A stretch of DNA of 64,000 bases from Mesorhizobium sp. SARCC-RB16n (GTDB taxonomy: Bacteria > Pseudomonadota > Alphaproteobacteria > Rhizobiales > Rhizobiaceae), in contig NZ_ML703258.1 in the NCBI RefSeq assembly GCF_008520305.1, forward strand, positions 1 through 64,000. Reading direction: 5' to 3'. A program made the translations under genes and the position numbers. A model generated the notes under the pieces. That model saw only the letters and a program-made list of their open reading frames with translations. It was not told the DNA's origin and did no database searches. Each line of letters opens with the position of its first letter. The first letter of the stretch is position 1. Positions 33,758 to 42,736 of this stretch are shown here, piece by piece.

Positions 33758-36373
33758 ATGTTCAGGCAAACAATCTTCGCCGTGGCGGCTGGCCTCTCGG
33801 TCCTGATGCTTCTTTACACGCTTCCGAGCCATGCGGAGACGCTCCGTCTGAACGGATCCATGCATTGGGTGATCCTCGCGGCTACCCCGGACCCGGACAT
33901 CGCAATAGGCGTCGCCAGGAGCTACGGCGGGCTCACACAAGGGGCGCAGGTTTTTCAGGCGCGAAATGGCTCCTACACGGTGGTTACTGGTCCGATCAGT
34001 GCGCGAACCATTTCGGACGCCAAGGCACAGATTACGAAATGGGATCCATTGCCCGATGATGCCTATCTTTCGTCCGGATCCGAGTTCGAGCGAAAGATTT
34101 GGAGCTTTTCGTCGCCAGTTCTGGCAAGCGGTAACTACAAGGCCGGCGCGGCCACGAGCATCCGGTACCAGGACATTCGGGTTGATCTCAGTGTCGCGCC
34201 CCATGGCGACATGTCGGTGCCGGTGGTCAACGTCTGGGAGGGCGACAAGGCGGCCTTCAGCTTCGTCGGGTCAGACGAATATGCGATGCCTTCGGCTGTT
34301 CTCAGTGCCAATATTGTCTGGCTCGATAAAACGTCGAGCAAGCCACAGATTGTAATCACGACATTCACTGGCGGTGCCCATTGCTGCGTCAAAACGATTC
34401 TTATCGGAAAGCCCCCCTCCAATACGTGGCAATTGGCCAAGGGAGAAGATCTCGACGGAGGCGGATACGGGCTTGAGGACGTCGACGGTGATGGCAATGC
34501 CGAACTGATCAATTCCGACAATCATTTCCTCTATGCTTTCAGCTCGTATGCGGACTCTTTTTCTCCGATCCGGATCAGCAAGTTTGTTGACGGCGGATTG
34601 ATCGACGTCACGGATCGGCCGGCGATGCAGCATCGCTTAGTTCAGCACGCGAACCAACTTGAGTATGCCGCCAGGCGACAACCAGATCTCTGGCATTCAA
34701 ATGGCTTCCTGGCTGGATGGGTGGCTTCGAAGATTCTCGTGGAGCAGGGCGACCAGGCGTGGTCCCGCATGACGATGAGTTATACCGCTATCTCGGATCT
34801 TGGCCCTGAGACGTGCGCGAACGGTGGCGCGGTAGAAGGATGTCCGCCTGATCTGGTGCGGAAAATCCCTTTCCCCACGGCTCTGCTAAAACTTCTCAAG
34901 GAGTTGCGCTACACGCCACTCCCCAACGTCACGGATAGGCCTGGCAGCGCAGCGTCGACGCCGGCGGACTACAATGCAGCGCGGACGGCATTTGAAAGCA
35001 TGCCGCTTGAAACACGCTACCAGTTCCAGATGCTGCTAGGCGTGGCCGGATACTGGCCTGCCGTGAGCAATGACAATTTTGGCAGACGCCTCTTCGAGGC
35101 GATCCAGAGCTTTCAAACGGACAATCACCTGCCTGTCACGGGTTCGCCGACGCAGGAAACGCAAGGCATTCTGGCACAGGCCGCTTCGCCATTGCTGCAG
35201 CAATGGGGGCTGAAGGAGATCTCACACCCCGCGGCTGCCTCACGGCTTTGGGTTCCGGCCGGCATTGGACTGAGTCAGATTCCGACCAAATCGGGGTACA
35301 GCTTCGCTTCCAGCTCAGGGATCGCGATCTCCTTTGACTATTACCCCGGGAGCAACCTTACAGCGAGCTATGACTCTCTCTTGAGGTATGCCGGACAGTA
35401 TCAAATTGTCTACAAGGTGAAAAAATCCCGGTTCTTCGCCTTGAACTTCCTCGACAACAATCGGAACACCTATGCCAGATACGAGGCTGCGTTAGGGGGC
35501 CTCATCGGCTTCACGATCAGTTGGCAAGCCGATTCACCGCTTCACGGCGAGCGCCTTTCAACCGTGATGTCCGATCTGTTTCGAGCGAATGTCGAGCTGT
35601 TGCAAGAGCGCGTTCCGCCAAGCGCCTTGGTGGGAGCCACCACCAGCGCCTCCGCCAACCCTCCGCCAGCGCCCTCGGTTGAACCGCCTCCCGCACCACA
35701 GCAAGCTGTCTCTCCAGCTCCGCCCGAAGGAAACGACCCAGCCGAAAGCCTCACTGGCGATACCGGATCCGGCTTCTTTGTGACGCCCTCGGGCCAGTTG
35801 GTGACGAACGAGCATGTGGTTCATGAATGCAAGACCATAGCAGTGCAGTTTCACAATGTGACGTTGCCAGCAAACCTGATAGCTCGTGACCCTGCAAACG
35901 ATCTGGCCGTTCTCGACACGCACAATCCAGGCATGACCGCTGTTTCGATGCGTGAAAGCGCCCGGCTGGGTGAAGGGATCGCGGTGTTTGGGTTTCCGCT
36001 CAATGGCATCCTGTCCAGTGGCGGAAATTTCACCTTGGGAAATGTGACAGCGACGTCAGGCTTGGGCGATGACAGCAGGCATTTGCAGATTTCGGCGCCG
36101 GTCCAGCCCGGCAACAGTGGCGGGCCGCTTTTGGATCTGTCCGGCAATGTTGTCGGCATTGTTCAGGCCAAATTCAACGCGATCAGGATGGCTTCAGTAA
36201 CCAATGACATCGCTGAAAATATAAATTTTGCGATAAAGTCTGAGATCATAACAAGCTTTCTGAAATCGAATGGCATTTCATATTCTGTCGGCGATCAATC
36301 GAATTTGCTGAAGCCTGAAGATCTCGCAGATCGCGCCAAAGGTTTTACGGCTCTAGTTGTTTGCTTGAAGTAG
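33758..36373 (+). CDS. Large exported protein with C-terminal trypsin-like serine protease domain
   Basis: An 871-residue protein with a signal peptide (IFAVAAGLSVLMLLYTLPSH). The N-terminal ~400 residues are unassigned. A D-x-D-x-D-G block (EDVDGDGNAELINSD, about 239-253) suggests a calcium-binding FG-GAP/EF-type loop. Residues ~417-480 resemble a peptidoglycan-binding helical domain (GRRLFEAIQSFQTDNHLPVT). A Pro/Ala-rich linker (~635-665) leads to a chymotrypsin-like domain with His686 (NEHVVH), Asp715 (ANDLAVLD) and Ser787 (QPGNSGGPL), all intact. There is no PDZ domain, unlike DegP. ATG 33758 is chosen. Codon use is less GC-biased than neighbours. Probably a periplasmic or envelope protease. 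Confidence 0.85.
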   Translation: MFRQTIFAVAAGLSVLMLLYTLPSHAETLRLNGSMHWVILAATPDPDIAIGVARSYGGLTQGAQVFQARNGSYTVVTGPISARTISDAKAQITKWDPLPDDAYLSSGSEFERKIWSFSSPVLASGNYKAGAATSIRYQDIRVDLSVAPHGDMSVPVVNVWEGDKAAFSFVGSDEYAMPSAVLSANIVWLDKTSSKPQIVITTFTGGAHCCVKTILIGKPPSNTWQLAKGEDLDGGGYGLEDVDGDGNAELINSDNHFLYAFSSYADSFSPIRISKFVDGGLIDVTDRPAMQHRLVQHANQLEYAARRQPDLWHSNGFLAGWVASKILVEQGDQAWSRMTMSYTAISDLGPETCANGGAVEGCPPDLVRKIPFPTALLKLLKELRYTPLPNVTDRPGSAASTPADYNAARTAFESMPLETRYQFQMLLGVAGYWPAVSNDNFGRRLFEAIQSFQTDNHLPVTGSPTQETQGILAQAASPLLQQWGLKEISHPAAASRLWVPAGIGLSQIPTKSGYSFASSSGIAISFDYYPGSNLTASYDSLLRYAGQYQIVYKVKKSRFFALNFLDNNRNTYARYEAALGGLIGFTISWQADSPLHGERLSTVMSDLFRANVELLQERVPPSALVGATTSASANPPPAPSVEPPPAPQQAVSPAPPEGNDPAESLTGDTGSGFFVTPSGQLVTNEHVVHECKTIAVQFHNVTLPANLIARDPANDLAVLDTHNPGMTAVSMRESARLGEGIAVFGFPLNGILSSGGNFTLGNVTATSGLGDDSRHLQISAPVQPGNSGGPLLDLSGNVVGIVQAKFNAIRMASVTNDIAENINFAIKSEIITSFLKSNGISYSVGDQSNLLKPEDLADRAKGFTALVVCLK

Positions 36374-36698
36374 ATTAATAGTTATTGAGGCTGCCTGGCT
36401 AGTATTCCTAGCGTCGGCGTCAGTGACTACCTCCTCCATATCGATCCCGACGATATCTCCTTCAGGACCAGGTGAAGCCGATATCTGCGGTCGAGACTGC
36501 GCAACCGAGAGGCACAACATTGCAAACGGCGATGTCTGCTTCTAGGTGCAGGCAGAGGCTGGTTGTAGGGCCGACATCAGAGCAAAGCGGCCATATGGCT
36601 TGGGGGCCGGCGCCAGACCGGCAGCTTCAAGGGCATGCCCAGTGGACGGTCCGCGGGACATGTGCTCCATGGTGGGGTGACGAAGTGGCGGGGAAGAA
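36374..36698. other. Intergenic region
   Basis: A 325-base gap between two plus-strand genes. No gene with acceptable codon use is seen. It ends with GGGGAAGAA, the ribosome site of the downstream lipoprotein gene. Confidence 0.4.
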
Positions 36699-37757
36699 GT
36701 GAAGCGCGTTTTTCGATTGTTTGCCGCGGTGGTTATGGCGTCCGCAGTGAGCGGTTGCACCAGCATTTCCTACTACGCGCAATCATTGGAGGGTCATGTC
36801 CGGATCATGGCCGCGCGCGAAGACGTCGGAAAATTGATCAAGGCCCCGTCGACCCCTGAGGCACTGCGCGCCAGGTTGACGTCGGCGAGCGCCATAAGGC
36901 GGTTCGCGACAGACGAGCTGGCATTGCCTGAAAACAGCAGCTACCACAGCTATGTCGACATCCACCGGGACGCTGTGACCTGGGCAGTCTTTGCCGCGCC
37001 GCAATTCTCGCTCACCCCAAAAACATGGTGCTTTCCGGTTTTCGGCTGCGTTCCCTACCGGGGTTACTTCGATCGGAAATCCGCGACGGAAAGCGCCGCC
37101 GAGCTTCATGGACAGGGGTTCGACGTCTACGTCACGGGCGTCACCGCCTATTCCACGCTGGGCTGGTCCAGTGACCCGCTGCTCAGCACCATGCTGCGTC
37201 AGGACGACACCTATCTCGCAAGCCTTATCTTTCATGAACTGGCGCATCAGCGCCTCTATGTGAACGGCGATTCCGCATTCAACGAGGCCTTCGCGGTTTC
37301 CGTCGAAGTCACCGGCACAAGAAAATGGCTGCGCGCGGCCGGCGATCGTGCCGGATTGCGCCGCTACGAAGCCTCCCGCAAGCGCAGCGCCGATTTTCTC
37401 GGACTGGCGTCGAAGACCCGCGACGAGTTGAGGCAGGTTTATGAAAGCTCCCGCGCCCCGGATGAGATGGCGGCTGCCAAGGCAGCCGCGCTCGACAGGC
37501 TGCGGATGCGCTACCGGCAAATGCGCGACAGAAGCTGGGCCGGATACCGGGGATACGACGCCTGGTTCGATGCCCCGATCAACAACGCAAAGCTCGCCGC
37601 GACTGCCGTCTACGGCGAACAGGTTCCCGCGTTTATTCGTTTGTTCGACCTGTGCTCCGGCGATTATCCGAGGTTCTACGCTTCCGTTCGACGGATCGCG
37701 AATTTGCACGAACCTGCCCGTGCCGAAGCGCTCAAGGCCGCGACCACCTGTGATTGA
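36699..37757 (+). CDS. Putative aminopeptidase lipoprotein (HExxH)
   Basis: A 352-residue protein that starts with a lipoprotein signal (FRLFAAVVMASAVSGC, lipobox ending at Cys20) and so is probably membrane-anchored. The zinc-protease motif is FHELAHQ (His179, Glu180, His183), with a further Glu in FNEAFAVSVE that could be the third ligand. The pattern fits the family annotated as putative aminopeptidase (PF10023 type): GGYFDRKSA-like and GVTAYSTLGWSSDPLLSTM segments. GTG 36699 has GGGGAAGAA before it. Confidence 0.85.
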   Translation: MKRVFRLFAAVVMASAVSGCTSISYYAQSLEGHVRIMAAREDVGKLIKAPSTPEALRARLTSASAIRRFATDELALPENSSYHSYVDIHRDAVTWAVFAAPQFSLTPKTWCFPVFGCVPYRGYFDRKSATESAAELHGQGFDVYVTGVTAYSTLGWSSDPLLSTMLRQDDTYLASLIFHELAHQRLYVNGDSAFNEAFAVSVEVTGTRKWLRAAGDRAGLRRYEASRKRSADFLGLASKTRDELRQVYESSRAPDEMAAAKAAALDRLRMRYRQMRDRSWAGYRGYDAWFDAPINNAKLAATAVYGEQVPAFIRLFDLCSGDYPRFYASVRRIANLHEPARAEALKAATTCD

Positions 37758-37828
37758 CTTGAACAGAAGGACCCGGTCCCTGGAATGCTCCGATGTCGGA
37801 TTGGTGCCGCGAGCGGATGCCTCAACGT

Positions 37829-38398
37829 TTAGCAGTCTGGCATCGCATTGCTCGCCAACGATCCGACGTCCGCGTCGAGTGCAAAACGCTCGCAGTGCTC
37901 GCCGTCGGCCTCATCGATGAAGCTCTCGATATGTTTGAAGCCGAGCTTCGCCAATATCCGCAGCGACGCGGAATTGCGCGCCACCGCCTCGGCCGTGACC
38001 TGTTCAAGCGCCAGGGTTTCGAAGGCGTAGCGAACCACTTCCCGCGCGGCCTCGCTGCCCAGTCCCTGTCCCCAATGCGCACGCGCCAGCACAAATCCCA
38101 AGGCCGCTGCCTTGGCGTCGGTTGCGAAGGACAGGGTTATCGTCCCGATCGCGTCCGAGACGCCTGCCTGGTCTAGGGACCACTGGATCGCCTTGCCGTC
38201 GGCGAACCGCTGACGCGAACGGGCTAACCATCGCTCGCCCGCACTGATGTCGTCGGGAACGGGATCGCCGGCAAGGGAGGCCGATTCGACATCGCTCGCC
38301 CGCGCAAACCATGCCGCGATATCCCGCTCGCTCGGCGCCCGAAGCACGAGCCTTGGGGTCGTGAGCCTGGGGAATCGGACTGCTTTCATCGGAGGCAT
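37829..38398 (-). CDS. GNAT family acetyltransferase (RimJ/RimL-like)
   Basis: A 189-residue acetyltransferase of the RimJ/RimL group, which modify N-termini, amines or antibiotics. It opens with FPRLTTPRLVLRAPSERDIA and has the acetyl-CoA motif ALGFVLARAHWGQGLGSEAA followed by EQVTAEAVARNSASLRILAK, the usual closing block N-x-x-S-x-x-x-L-x-K-L-G-F. ATG 38398 is chosen (GGATCAAA before it), with a second ATG three codons later. The upstream frame to 38443 is less convincing. Substrate unknown. Confidence 0.85.
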   Translation of the reverse strand: MPPMKAVRFPRLTTPRLVLRAPSERDIAAWFARASDVESASLAGDPVPDDISAGERWLARSRQRFADGKAIQWSLDQAGVSDAIGTITLSFATDAKAAALGFVLARAHWGQGLGSEAAREVVRYAFETLALEQVTAEAVARNSASLRILAKLGFKHIESFIDEADGEHCERFALDADVGSLASNAMPDC

Positions 38399-38630
38399 TT
38401 TGATCCGGGGCGGCGCCAATGCAACGGCGGCGACAGGGCGCATGCGACTGTGGCCAAGAGGTTTGACGGCTGCGAAAAGAGCCAGGTTGCCGTGAGGCTC
38501 GGCACAGCGCGGTAACGCGGAATCTGCCGGCTCTTTATCAATACTTCACCATAGGAACAACGGTGACGGAACCTTCCTGACCGCGGCAGACTTCTGGTGG
38601 CACTCTGAATTCGAATGAAGAGGTCTCCGG

Positions 38631-38936
38631 ATGAAAGTCACCGCAGCAGGTATCGACCGCATCAAGATCGGCAATGCGGACGCGAGCGGCCAAGGCGCGC
38701 ATTTCGTCGTCTGGCTTTATCTTCAGGTTGACGAAGGCGGCACACAGACAGGTCAGGAACTTGTAGTGTCGGTGCCCTACGACGCGCAGATGACGTTCGA
38801 CGATCTCGCCACCCAGGCTTTCGAGAAGGCGCACGCCATGCTTCTGGCCTGCTGCGAGATAGATGAGGCCATGTGGTGGAAGCAGTTCAACCGCAGCCTG
38901 GCGCCGCTGCCCGAATGGACGCCCGGCGCCCAGTAG
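38631..38936 (+). CDS. Hypothetical protein
   Basis: A 101-residue acidic protein, with no signal peptide or membrane helix, which I do not recognise. It includes GQGAHFVVWLYLQVDEGGTQ, ELVVSVPYDAQMTFDDLATQ and a C-terminal helix AFEKAHAMLLACC ending in WTPGAQ. GAGG lies about 9 bases before ATG 38631. An antisense frame at 38538-39011 is also open, but codon use and ribosome site favour the plus strand. Confidence 0.6.
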   Translation: MKVTAAGIDRIKIGNADASGQGAHFVVWLYLQVDEGGTQTGQELVVSVPYDAQMTFDDLATQAFEKAHAMLLACCEIDEAMWWKQFNRSLAPLPEWTPGAQ

Positions 38937-39488
38937 CTGGCAAAACCCGAACCAATCTGGCGGGCGGGTGATAGTCCGGCCCAAGATTCGCGCCAGGTCG
39001 AACACCGACATTCATCCAGGCGGAGGGGTCAACAGGCAGGCCCGCTTTGAGGAGCCCGTTCGTGATCCAGATCCTGCGGATTCTTGAACGGCATCTGGCC
39101 GATCTTCCACGAACGATTACGCCAGCGAAATTCCCCATTCGGACGCTGATGTCGGTGCGCAGCCTTATGTAGTCCGTGCCGCCATATTCGACGAGGATGA
39201 CGCTGACGCTGTGGTCCTTGCTCTCAGGACCGGCAACGTGCGTCTCGTAACCGTCACATCCACGTTCTACCCCCGGTGGCAGCATGACGGGCCGACCTGC
39301 CTACACAACTCTGTCACGAAGCCAGCTTATCCGATCATCAGGAATGAAACATCCGCATGACACGCCTTGAAACCGCCTCGCCGGAGGGCGATCCGGAAAT
39401 GCGAAATGTTGTTTTCGGAGACGACCATGCTTGAACGGACGACAGCGCCGCGCCCAACAGGGATCACCCGAAGAAACAGGATCTATGG
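38937..39488. other. Intergenic region with a degenerate gene
   Basis: A 552-base stretch with no intact gene. Its minus strand holds a broken frame at 39030-39285, listed separately. The plus strand between 39090 and 39360 also has an open frame without a usable start. The last ~100 bases lead into phnM. Confidence 0.4.
39030..39285 (-). pseudogene. Frameshifted small gene (unknown function)
   Basis: On the minus strand one frame reads VILVEYGGTDYIRLRTDISV with strong GC3 bias and then turns into unrelated sequence. A second frame picks up at once as GEFRWRNRSWKIGQMPFKNP and stops at 39030. Joining them at about 39138-39142 with one extra base gives a continuous ~85-residue protein. The upstream start (ATG 39285) lacks a good ribosome site. 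This is either a decayed gene or a sequencing error. No family recognised. Confidence 0.45.
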
Positions 39489-40694
39489 CTGAGCGAATTC
39501 GAAATTGTCCTGCGTGATCGTGTCATTCCGAACGGCGCCGTCAGGATCGAAGACGGCCGGATCGCCGAGATCCGCGACAAGCCTGTCGAGAATGCCGACT
39601 TGTCAGGCGGCGGCCGCCTGCTGCTGCCGAGCTTCATCGACATGCATGGCGACATGGTGGAGAAGGAAGTCGAGCCGCGCATCGGCGTGCACGTGCCGAT
39701 GCGGATCGGCATCGCCGAGCTGGACAAGAAGCTCGCCTCGTGCGGCGTCACCACAGCCTATGCGGCGCTCTCCTTCATCGGCGCCAGCGTTACCAGCGGC
39801 GTGCTGCGCTCGGAAGACCATACCTCGGCGATCATCGACACCATTGCCGGGATGAAGGACGACCTTTTGGTCGATCATCGCATCCATGCCCGCTTCGAAG
39901 TAACCTTCGCGCCGGCCATCGCCATGCTGCAAAAACTGATGGACGCCGGCAGGCTGCACCTGATCTCGCTGATGGATCACACGCCTGGGCAGGGGCAGTA
40001 CCGCGACGTCGAACTCTACATCGCCCGCATCGCCAAGGAACGCGGCATGTCTGTCGCCGCGGCGTCCGAGGTCGTCGGCAAGCGCATGGCCGGTCGCGAA
40101 GGCCAGGGCGATGTGCTCAACGCGCTGCAGGATATTTCGGCCCGCGCCAAGGCTCGCGGCATCGTGCTCGCCTCGCATGATGACGACACGCTGGAAAAGG
40201 TCGAACTCGTCCACGGCCTGGGCGCGACACTCAGCGAATTCCCGGTAACCCTGGAGGCGGCCCGGGAAGCCCGCAGGCTCGGCATGCACACCGCCATGGG
40301 CGCGCCAAACGCGCTGCGCGGAGAGTCCTATTCAGGCAACCTTTCCGCCCGGCAGGCTTATGAGGCCGGACTGCTCGACATGCTGGCCAGCGATTACCAC
40401 CCGGCCTCGATCCTGCCGGCCATTCTCGGCCTGTCGGAACTGAGCGACGGCGGCCTTGTGGCGGCAACCGCGCTGACCAGCGCCAATCCGGCAACGGCGC
40501 TCGGGCTTGCCGATCGCGGCGCCATCGAGCCCGGGCTCCTGGCCGACCTCGTTGTCGCCGACCGCCAGCCGGTGCCTCGTGTGCGCGCCACCTTCCGCGC
40601 CGGCCGGATGATCTACGGCGATGGCACGCTTGAGCTGGCGCGGAAAGCGGAACGCGTTGGTCTCGCCACGGCCGAGCGGCTACCAGCCGCCTAG
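39489..40694 (+). CDS. phnM: Alpha-D-ribose 1-methylphosphonate 5-triphosphate diphosphatase (PhnM)
   Basis: About 401 residues of the PhnM amidohydrolase family, which removes pyrophosphate from ribose 1-methylphosphonate 5-triphosphate in the C-P lyase pathway. The match to PhnM is clear: GRLLLPSFIDMHGDMVEKEV, LISLMDHTPGQGQYRDVELY, LASHDDDTLEKVE, MGAPNALRGESYSGN and LASDYHPASILPAILG. The N-terminal strand LSEFEIVLRDRVIPNGAVRI lies upstream of the first TTG (39600) and belongs to the protein, yet the frame has no ATG, GTG or TTG there. I give CTG 39489 as a nominal start. An ATG at 39485 with AGGA before it is out of frame by one base. No other phn genes are in the window. Confidence 0.85.
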   Translation: MSEFEIVLRDRVIPNGAVRIEDGRIAEIRDKPVENADLSGGGRLLLPSFIDMHGDMVEKEVEPRIGVHVPMRIGIAELDKKLASCGVTTAYAALSFIGASVTSGVLRSEDHTSAIIDTIAGMKDDLLVDHRIHARFEVTFAPAIAMLQKLMDAGRLHLISLMDHTPGQGQYRDVELYIARIAKERGMSVAAASEVVGKRMAGREGQGDVLNALQDISARAKARGIVLASHDDDTLEKVELVHGLGATLSEFPVTLEAAREARRLGMHTAMGAPNALRGESYSGNLSARQAYEAGLLDMLASDYHPASILPAILGLSELSDGGLVAATALTSANPATALGLADRGAIEPGLLADLVVADRQPVPRVRATFRAGRMIYGDGTLELARKAERVGLATAERLPAA

Positions 40695-40701
40695 GATTGC
40701 G

Positions 40702-40901
40702 CTAAACGTCGAGCGCCACCGTCATTCCGCGCACCTCTGCCATTTCCAGCAGCAGGTCCTGCAAGCTTTCGATGGTCAGCGCCGCGCCGGCTGTCACCGG
40801 CAGTTCCGCATGCTCTCCTTCATCGAAATCACGGCGACCCCGGTTTTTTCCGAAAGCAGCCGTGCGATGGCTGCGCGCACAAGCGCATTCTGGTCAGGCA
40901 T
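40702..40901 (-). pseudogene. Frameshifted small gene (unknown function)
   Basis: ATG 40901, preceded by GGGGGAATT, opens MPDQNALVRAAIARLLSEKT and GVAV, then the frame degrades and stops. The neighbouring frame continues as DFDEGEHAELPVTAGAALTI and ends SLQDLLLEMAEVRGMTVALDV at TAG 40702. A single missing base near 40829-40834 would explain it. Restored length is about 66 residues. It is tail-to-tail with phnM, 7 bases apart. I do not recognise the family. The reading could be a true pseudogene or a sequencing error. Confidence 0.55.
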
Positions 40902-40980
40902 AATTCCCCCTTCATGCTGTGATAACGGCACCATTTTCTTTCATGCTCTATGCCTTGTCACAACTTATGCGAGCGTTCAT

Positions 40981-41211
40981 TCACGCTTGCAAGTCGTCTC
41001 GTTGATATTCGTATGATTGACAGCCGCTCAACAGCGGGAGTGATGGCATCCCGCTGTCGGGCTCCATGGCGGCGGCGAGCAGGGCCAGCGGCACCTCGTG
41101 TCGATGGAGCCCGATCAAAGTCCTGCCTTCCACCGTAACCGGCAATTCGGTATATCTGTCGAAAATGGAATACGTGCCTGTCGGCTCGTACAGGATCTCG
41201 AAACGGTCCAA
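40981..41211 (-). CDS. Small hypothetical protein
   Basis: A 76-residue protein reading DRFEILYEPTGTYSIFDRYT, then a strand-rich GRTLIGLHRHEVPLALLAA. TTG 41211 is favoured because GGAGGAGG lies nine bases upstream. The frame is also open from GTG 41247. It has no signal peptide. No family is recognised. The divergent gap on its right leads to the membrane-protein/methyltransferase pair. Confidence 0.5.
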   Translation of the reverse strand: MDRFEILYEPTGTYSIFDRYTELPVTVEGRTLIGLHRHEVPLALLAAAMEPDSGMPSLPLLSGCQSYEYQRDDLQA

Positions 41212-41301
41212 ATCGCAAAACCTCCTCCCGGGGAGGCTGTAACGCACGCGTCCATCAGAGGTTGCATTAAAAATCGATTCTTTCCGGCCGCGTGCGGTTG
41301 A

Positions 41302-41811
41302 TCAGGGGTGGGAGCCCTGAACCGCTTCGGACTGGCGCCGCATCAGCAGATAGAACGCGGCGACGTGCGTGATCATCAGCAGCGGCACATAGAGGATCGG
41401 GATCGCGTAGGCGGCGCCCAACTCTCCCGCCAGATCGGGAAGGCCGAGCTGGACCCCATGATAATAGTCGACGACGATATCGACGGTTCCCACGAGGTTG
41501 AAGGCGACCACGAGCGGCCAGAAGACCGAAGGAGCCCTTGCCGTCAGAAGCGCCAGCATGGCCAGCAGGCCGGTCGCGAAGTCCGCGTAGGCAGCGAAGA
41601 CCGTGAAAGCAGCGGGCAGATTGGGCCCAACGACACCCGGAAGCATGAAGACAAGCCCGAAGAAGCGGAAGCTGTGCAGCGTGGCGATCGCGCGTTGCGC
41701 TTCGAAGCGGTTCATCGACTTGAGCCTCGGCCAGACATAGGCGCCGAAGCACAGCAACCATGGCACGTAGCCCAAAGCGAGATGGATATTGAAGATCATT
41801 GCCGGCGACAT
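41302..41811 (-). CDS. Integral membrane protein, unknown function
   Basis: A 169-residue protein with about five hydrophobic helices: FNIHLALGYVPWLLCFGAYV at the start, FGLVFMLPGVVGP, ATGLLAMLALLTARAP, FWPLVVAFNLVGTVDIVVDY, and YAIPILYVPLLMITHVAAFY. The VVDYYHG motif is notable. The gene is 12 bases downstream of the methyltransferase and likely co-transcribed with it. I cannot name the family. Confidence 0.78.
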   Translation of the reverse strand: MSPAMIFNIHLALGYVPWLLCFGAYVWPRLKSMNRFEAQRAIATLHSFRFFGLVFMLPGVVGPNLPAAFTVFAAYADFATGLLAMLALLTARAPSVFWPLVVAFNLVGTVDIVVDYYHGVQLGLPDLAGELGAAYAIPILYVPLLMITHVAAFYLLMRRQSEAVQGSHP

Positions 41812-41823
41812 TCCCGCCTCCTC

Positions 41824-42654
41824 TCAGGCCTTGCCCGGAATGGCTTCGAAGACGGCGGTCAGGATGCCCAACCGGCCTTCCCCGAGATTGCGTCCAAGGT
41901 TGGCGGCAAGTTCCGCGAAGTCCGGCCCCATGACGACGCCAAGATTGAGCAAAGGGGGTGGTCCGGACGCCCGCAATTGTGAAAACCACGCCTTGCCTGC
42001 CTCGGTGTCGTCTTGCCACACCAACGTTTCAAAGCCTGCCTGCTCGATCCGCTCCCGCGTTTCAGCTGCGGTGAGCAAGAAACTGTCCGCCGGGCTTCGT
42101 GCCCAGGGAACGGGATAATGCGGATCGCCGCTATTCAACACGACGTCGTAGGTGGCAAACCGGCCGCCCGGCTTCAGTACCCGCCTGATCTCGCCATAGA
42201 GCCGCGCCCGCTCGGTGATGTTCATCGCCACATGCTGCAGCAACACGACGTCGAAATGGCTGTCGTCGAAGGGAAGCGCCAGCGCGCTGGCGCTCTCGAA
42301 CGTCACCAGTTCGCTCAGCCCCATTCGTTCGGCCAGATAGTGCGCGGCCTCGACGAACGGCTCGCTGAGGTCTACGCCCGTCACCCGGCAGCCATGGGTA
42401 GCCGCCAGGAAACGGGCCGGCCCACCGAGTCCCGATCCGACATCCAAAACCGTCGTGTCCGGGCCAACCCCGGCCAACCCGGCAAGCTCGGCGGTCGCCG
42501 CGAGCCCGCGGGTGTGGAACTGGTCGAGCCCGGCCAACTGCTCCGGCATGAGCCGTTGGTCCTCTGGTCCTAGGGCGGCCAGCGCCACCTTGAGACGCTC
42601 GGTCAGGCCGCTGGCGCGATAGTGAGCGCGCACGCCGTCGAGATTATCGGTCAT
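41824..42654 (-). CDS. Class I SAM-dependent methyltransferase
   Basis: A 276-residue methyltransferase with motif I TVLDVGSGLGGPARFLA, motif II VTGVDLSEPFVEAA and the acidic FDVVLLQHVAMNI strand, followed by RVLKPGGRFATYDVV. This pattern is that of small-molecule (sarcosine/dimethylglycine- or menaquinone-like) methyltransferases. ATG 42654 has AGAGGAA upstream; the frame extends to 42690 without a ribosome site. It is divergent from a LysR gene and upstream of a membrane-protein gene. Confidence 0.88.
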   Translation of the reverse strand: MTDNLDGVRAHYRASGLTERLKVALAALGPEDQRLMPEQLAGLDQFHTRGLAATAELAGLAGVGPDTTVLDVGSGLGGPARFLAATHGCRVTGVDLSEPFVEAAHYLAERMGLSELVTFESASALALPFDDSHFDVVLLQHVAMNITERARLYGEIRRVLKPGGRFATYDVVLNSGDPHYPVPWARSPADSFLLTAAETRERIEQAGFETLVWQDDTEAGKAWFSQLRASGPPPLLNLGVVMGPDFAELAANLGRNLGEGRLGILTAVFEAIPGKA

Positions 42655-42736
42655 TGCAGGTTCCTCTGGTTGTGTCGTTACTGGAGACATAGGACCGCTT
42701 TCGAGCCGCGACTATCCGCGATAATGTCGATGCGTC
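42655..42736. promoter_or_regulatory. Divergent promoter/operator between LysR and methyltransferase genes
   Basis: An 82-base gap between divergent starts. It contains the short palindrome-like CCGCGACTATCCGCGATAA just before the LysR start. It is the expected site of LysR control, but no box was resolved. Confidence 0.35.

Noticed and set aside
38538-39011. 157-residue minus-strand frame
   Set aside because: Opposite a plus-strand gene with better ribosome site and codon bias; looks antisense.
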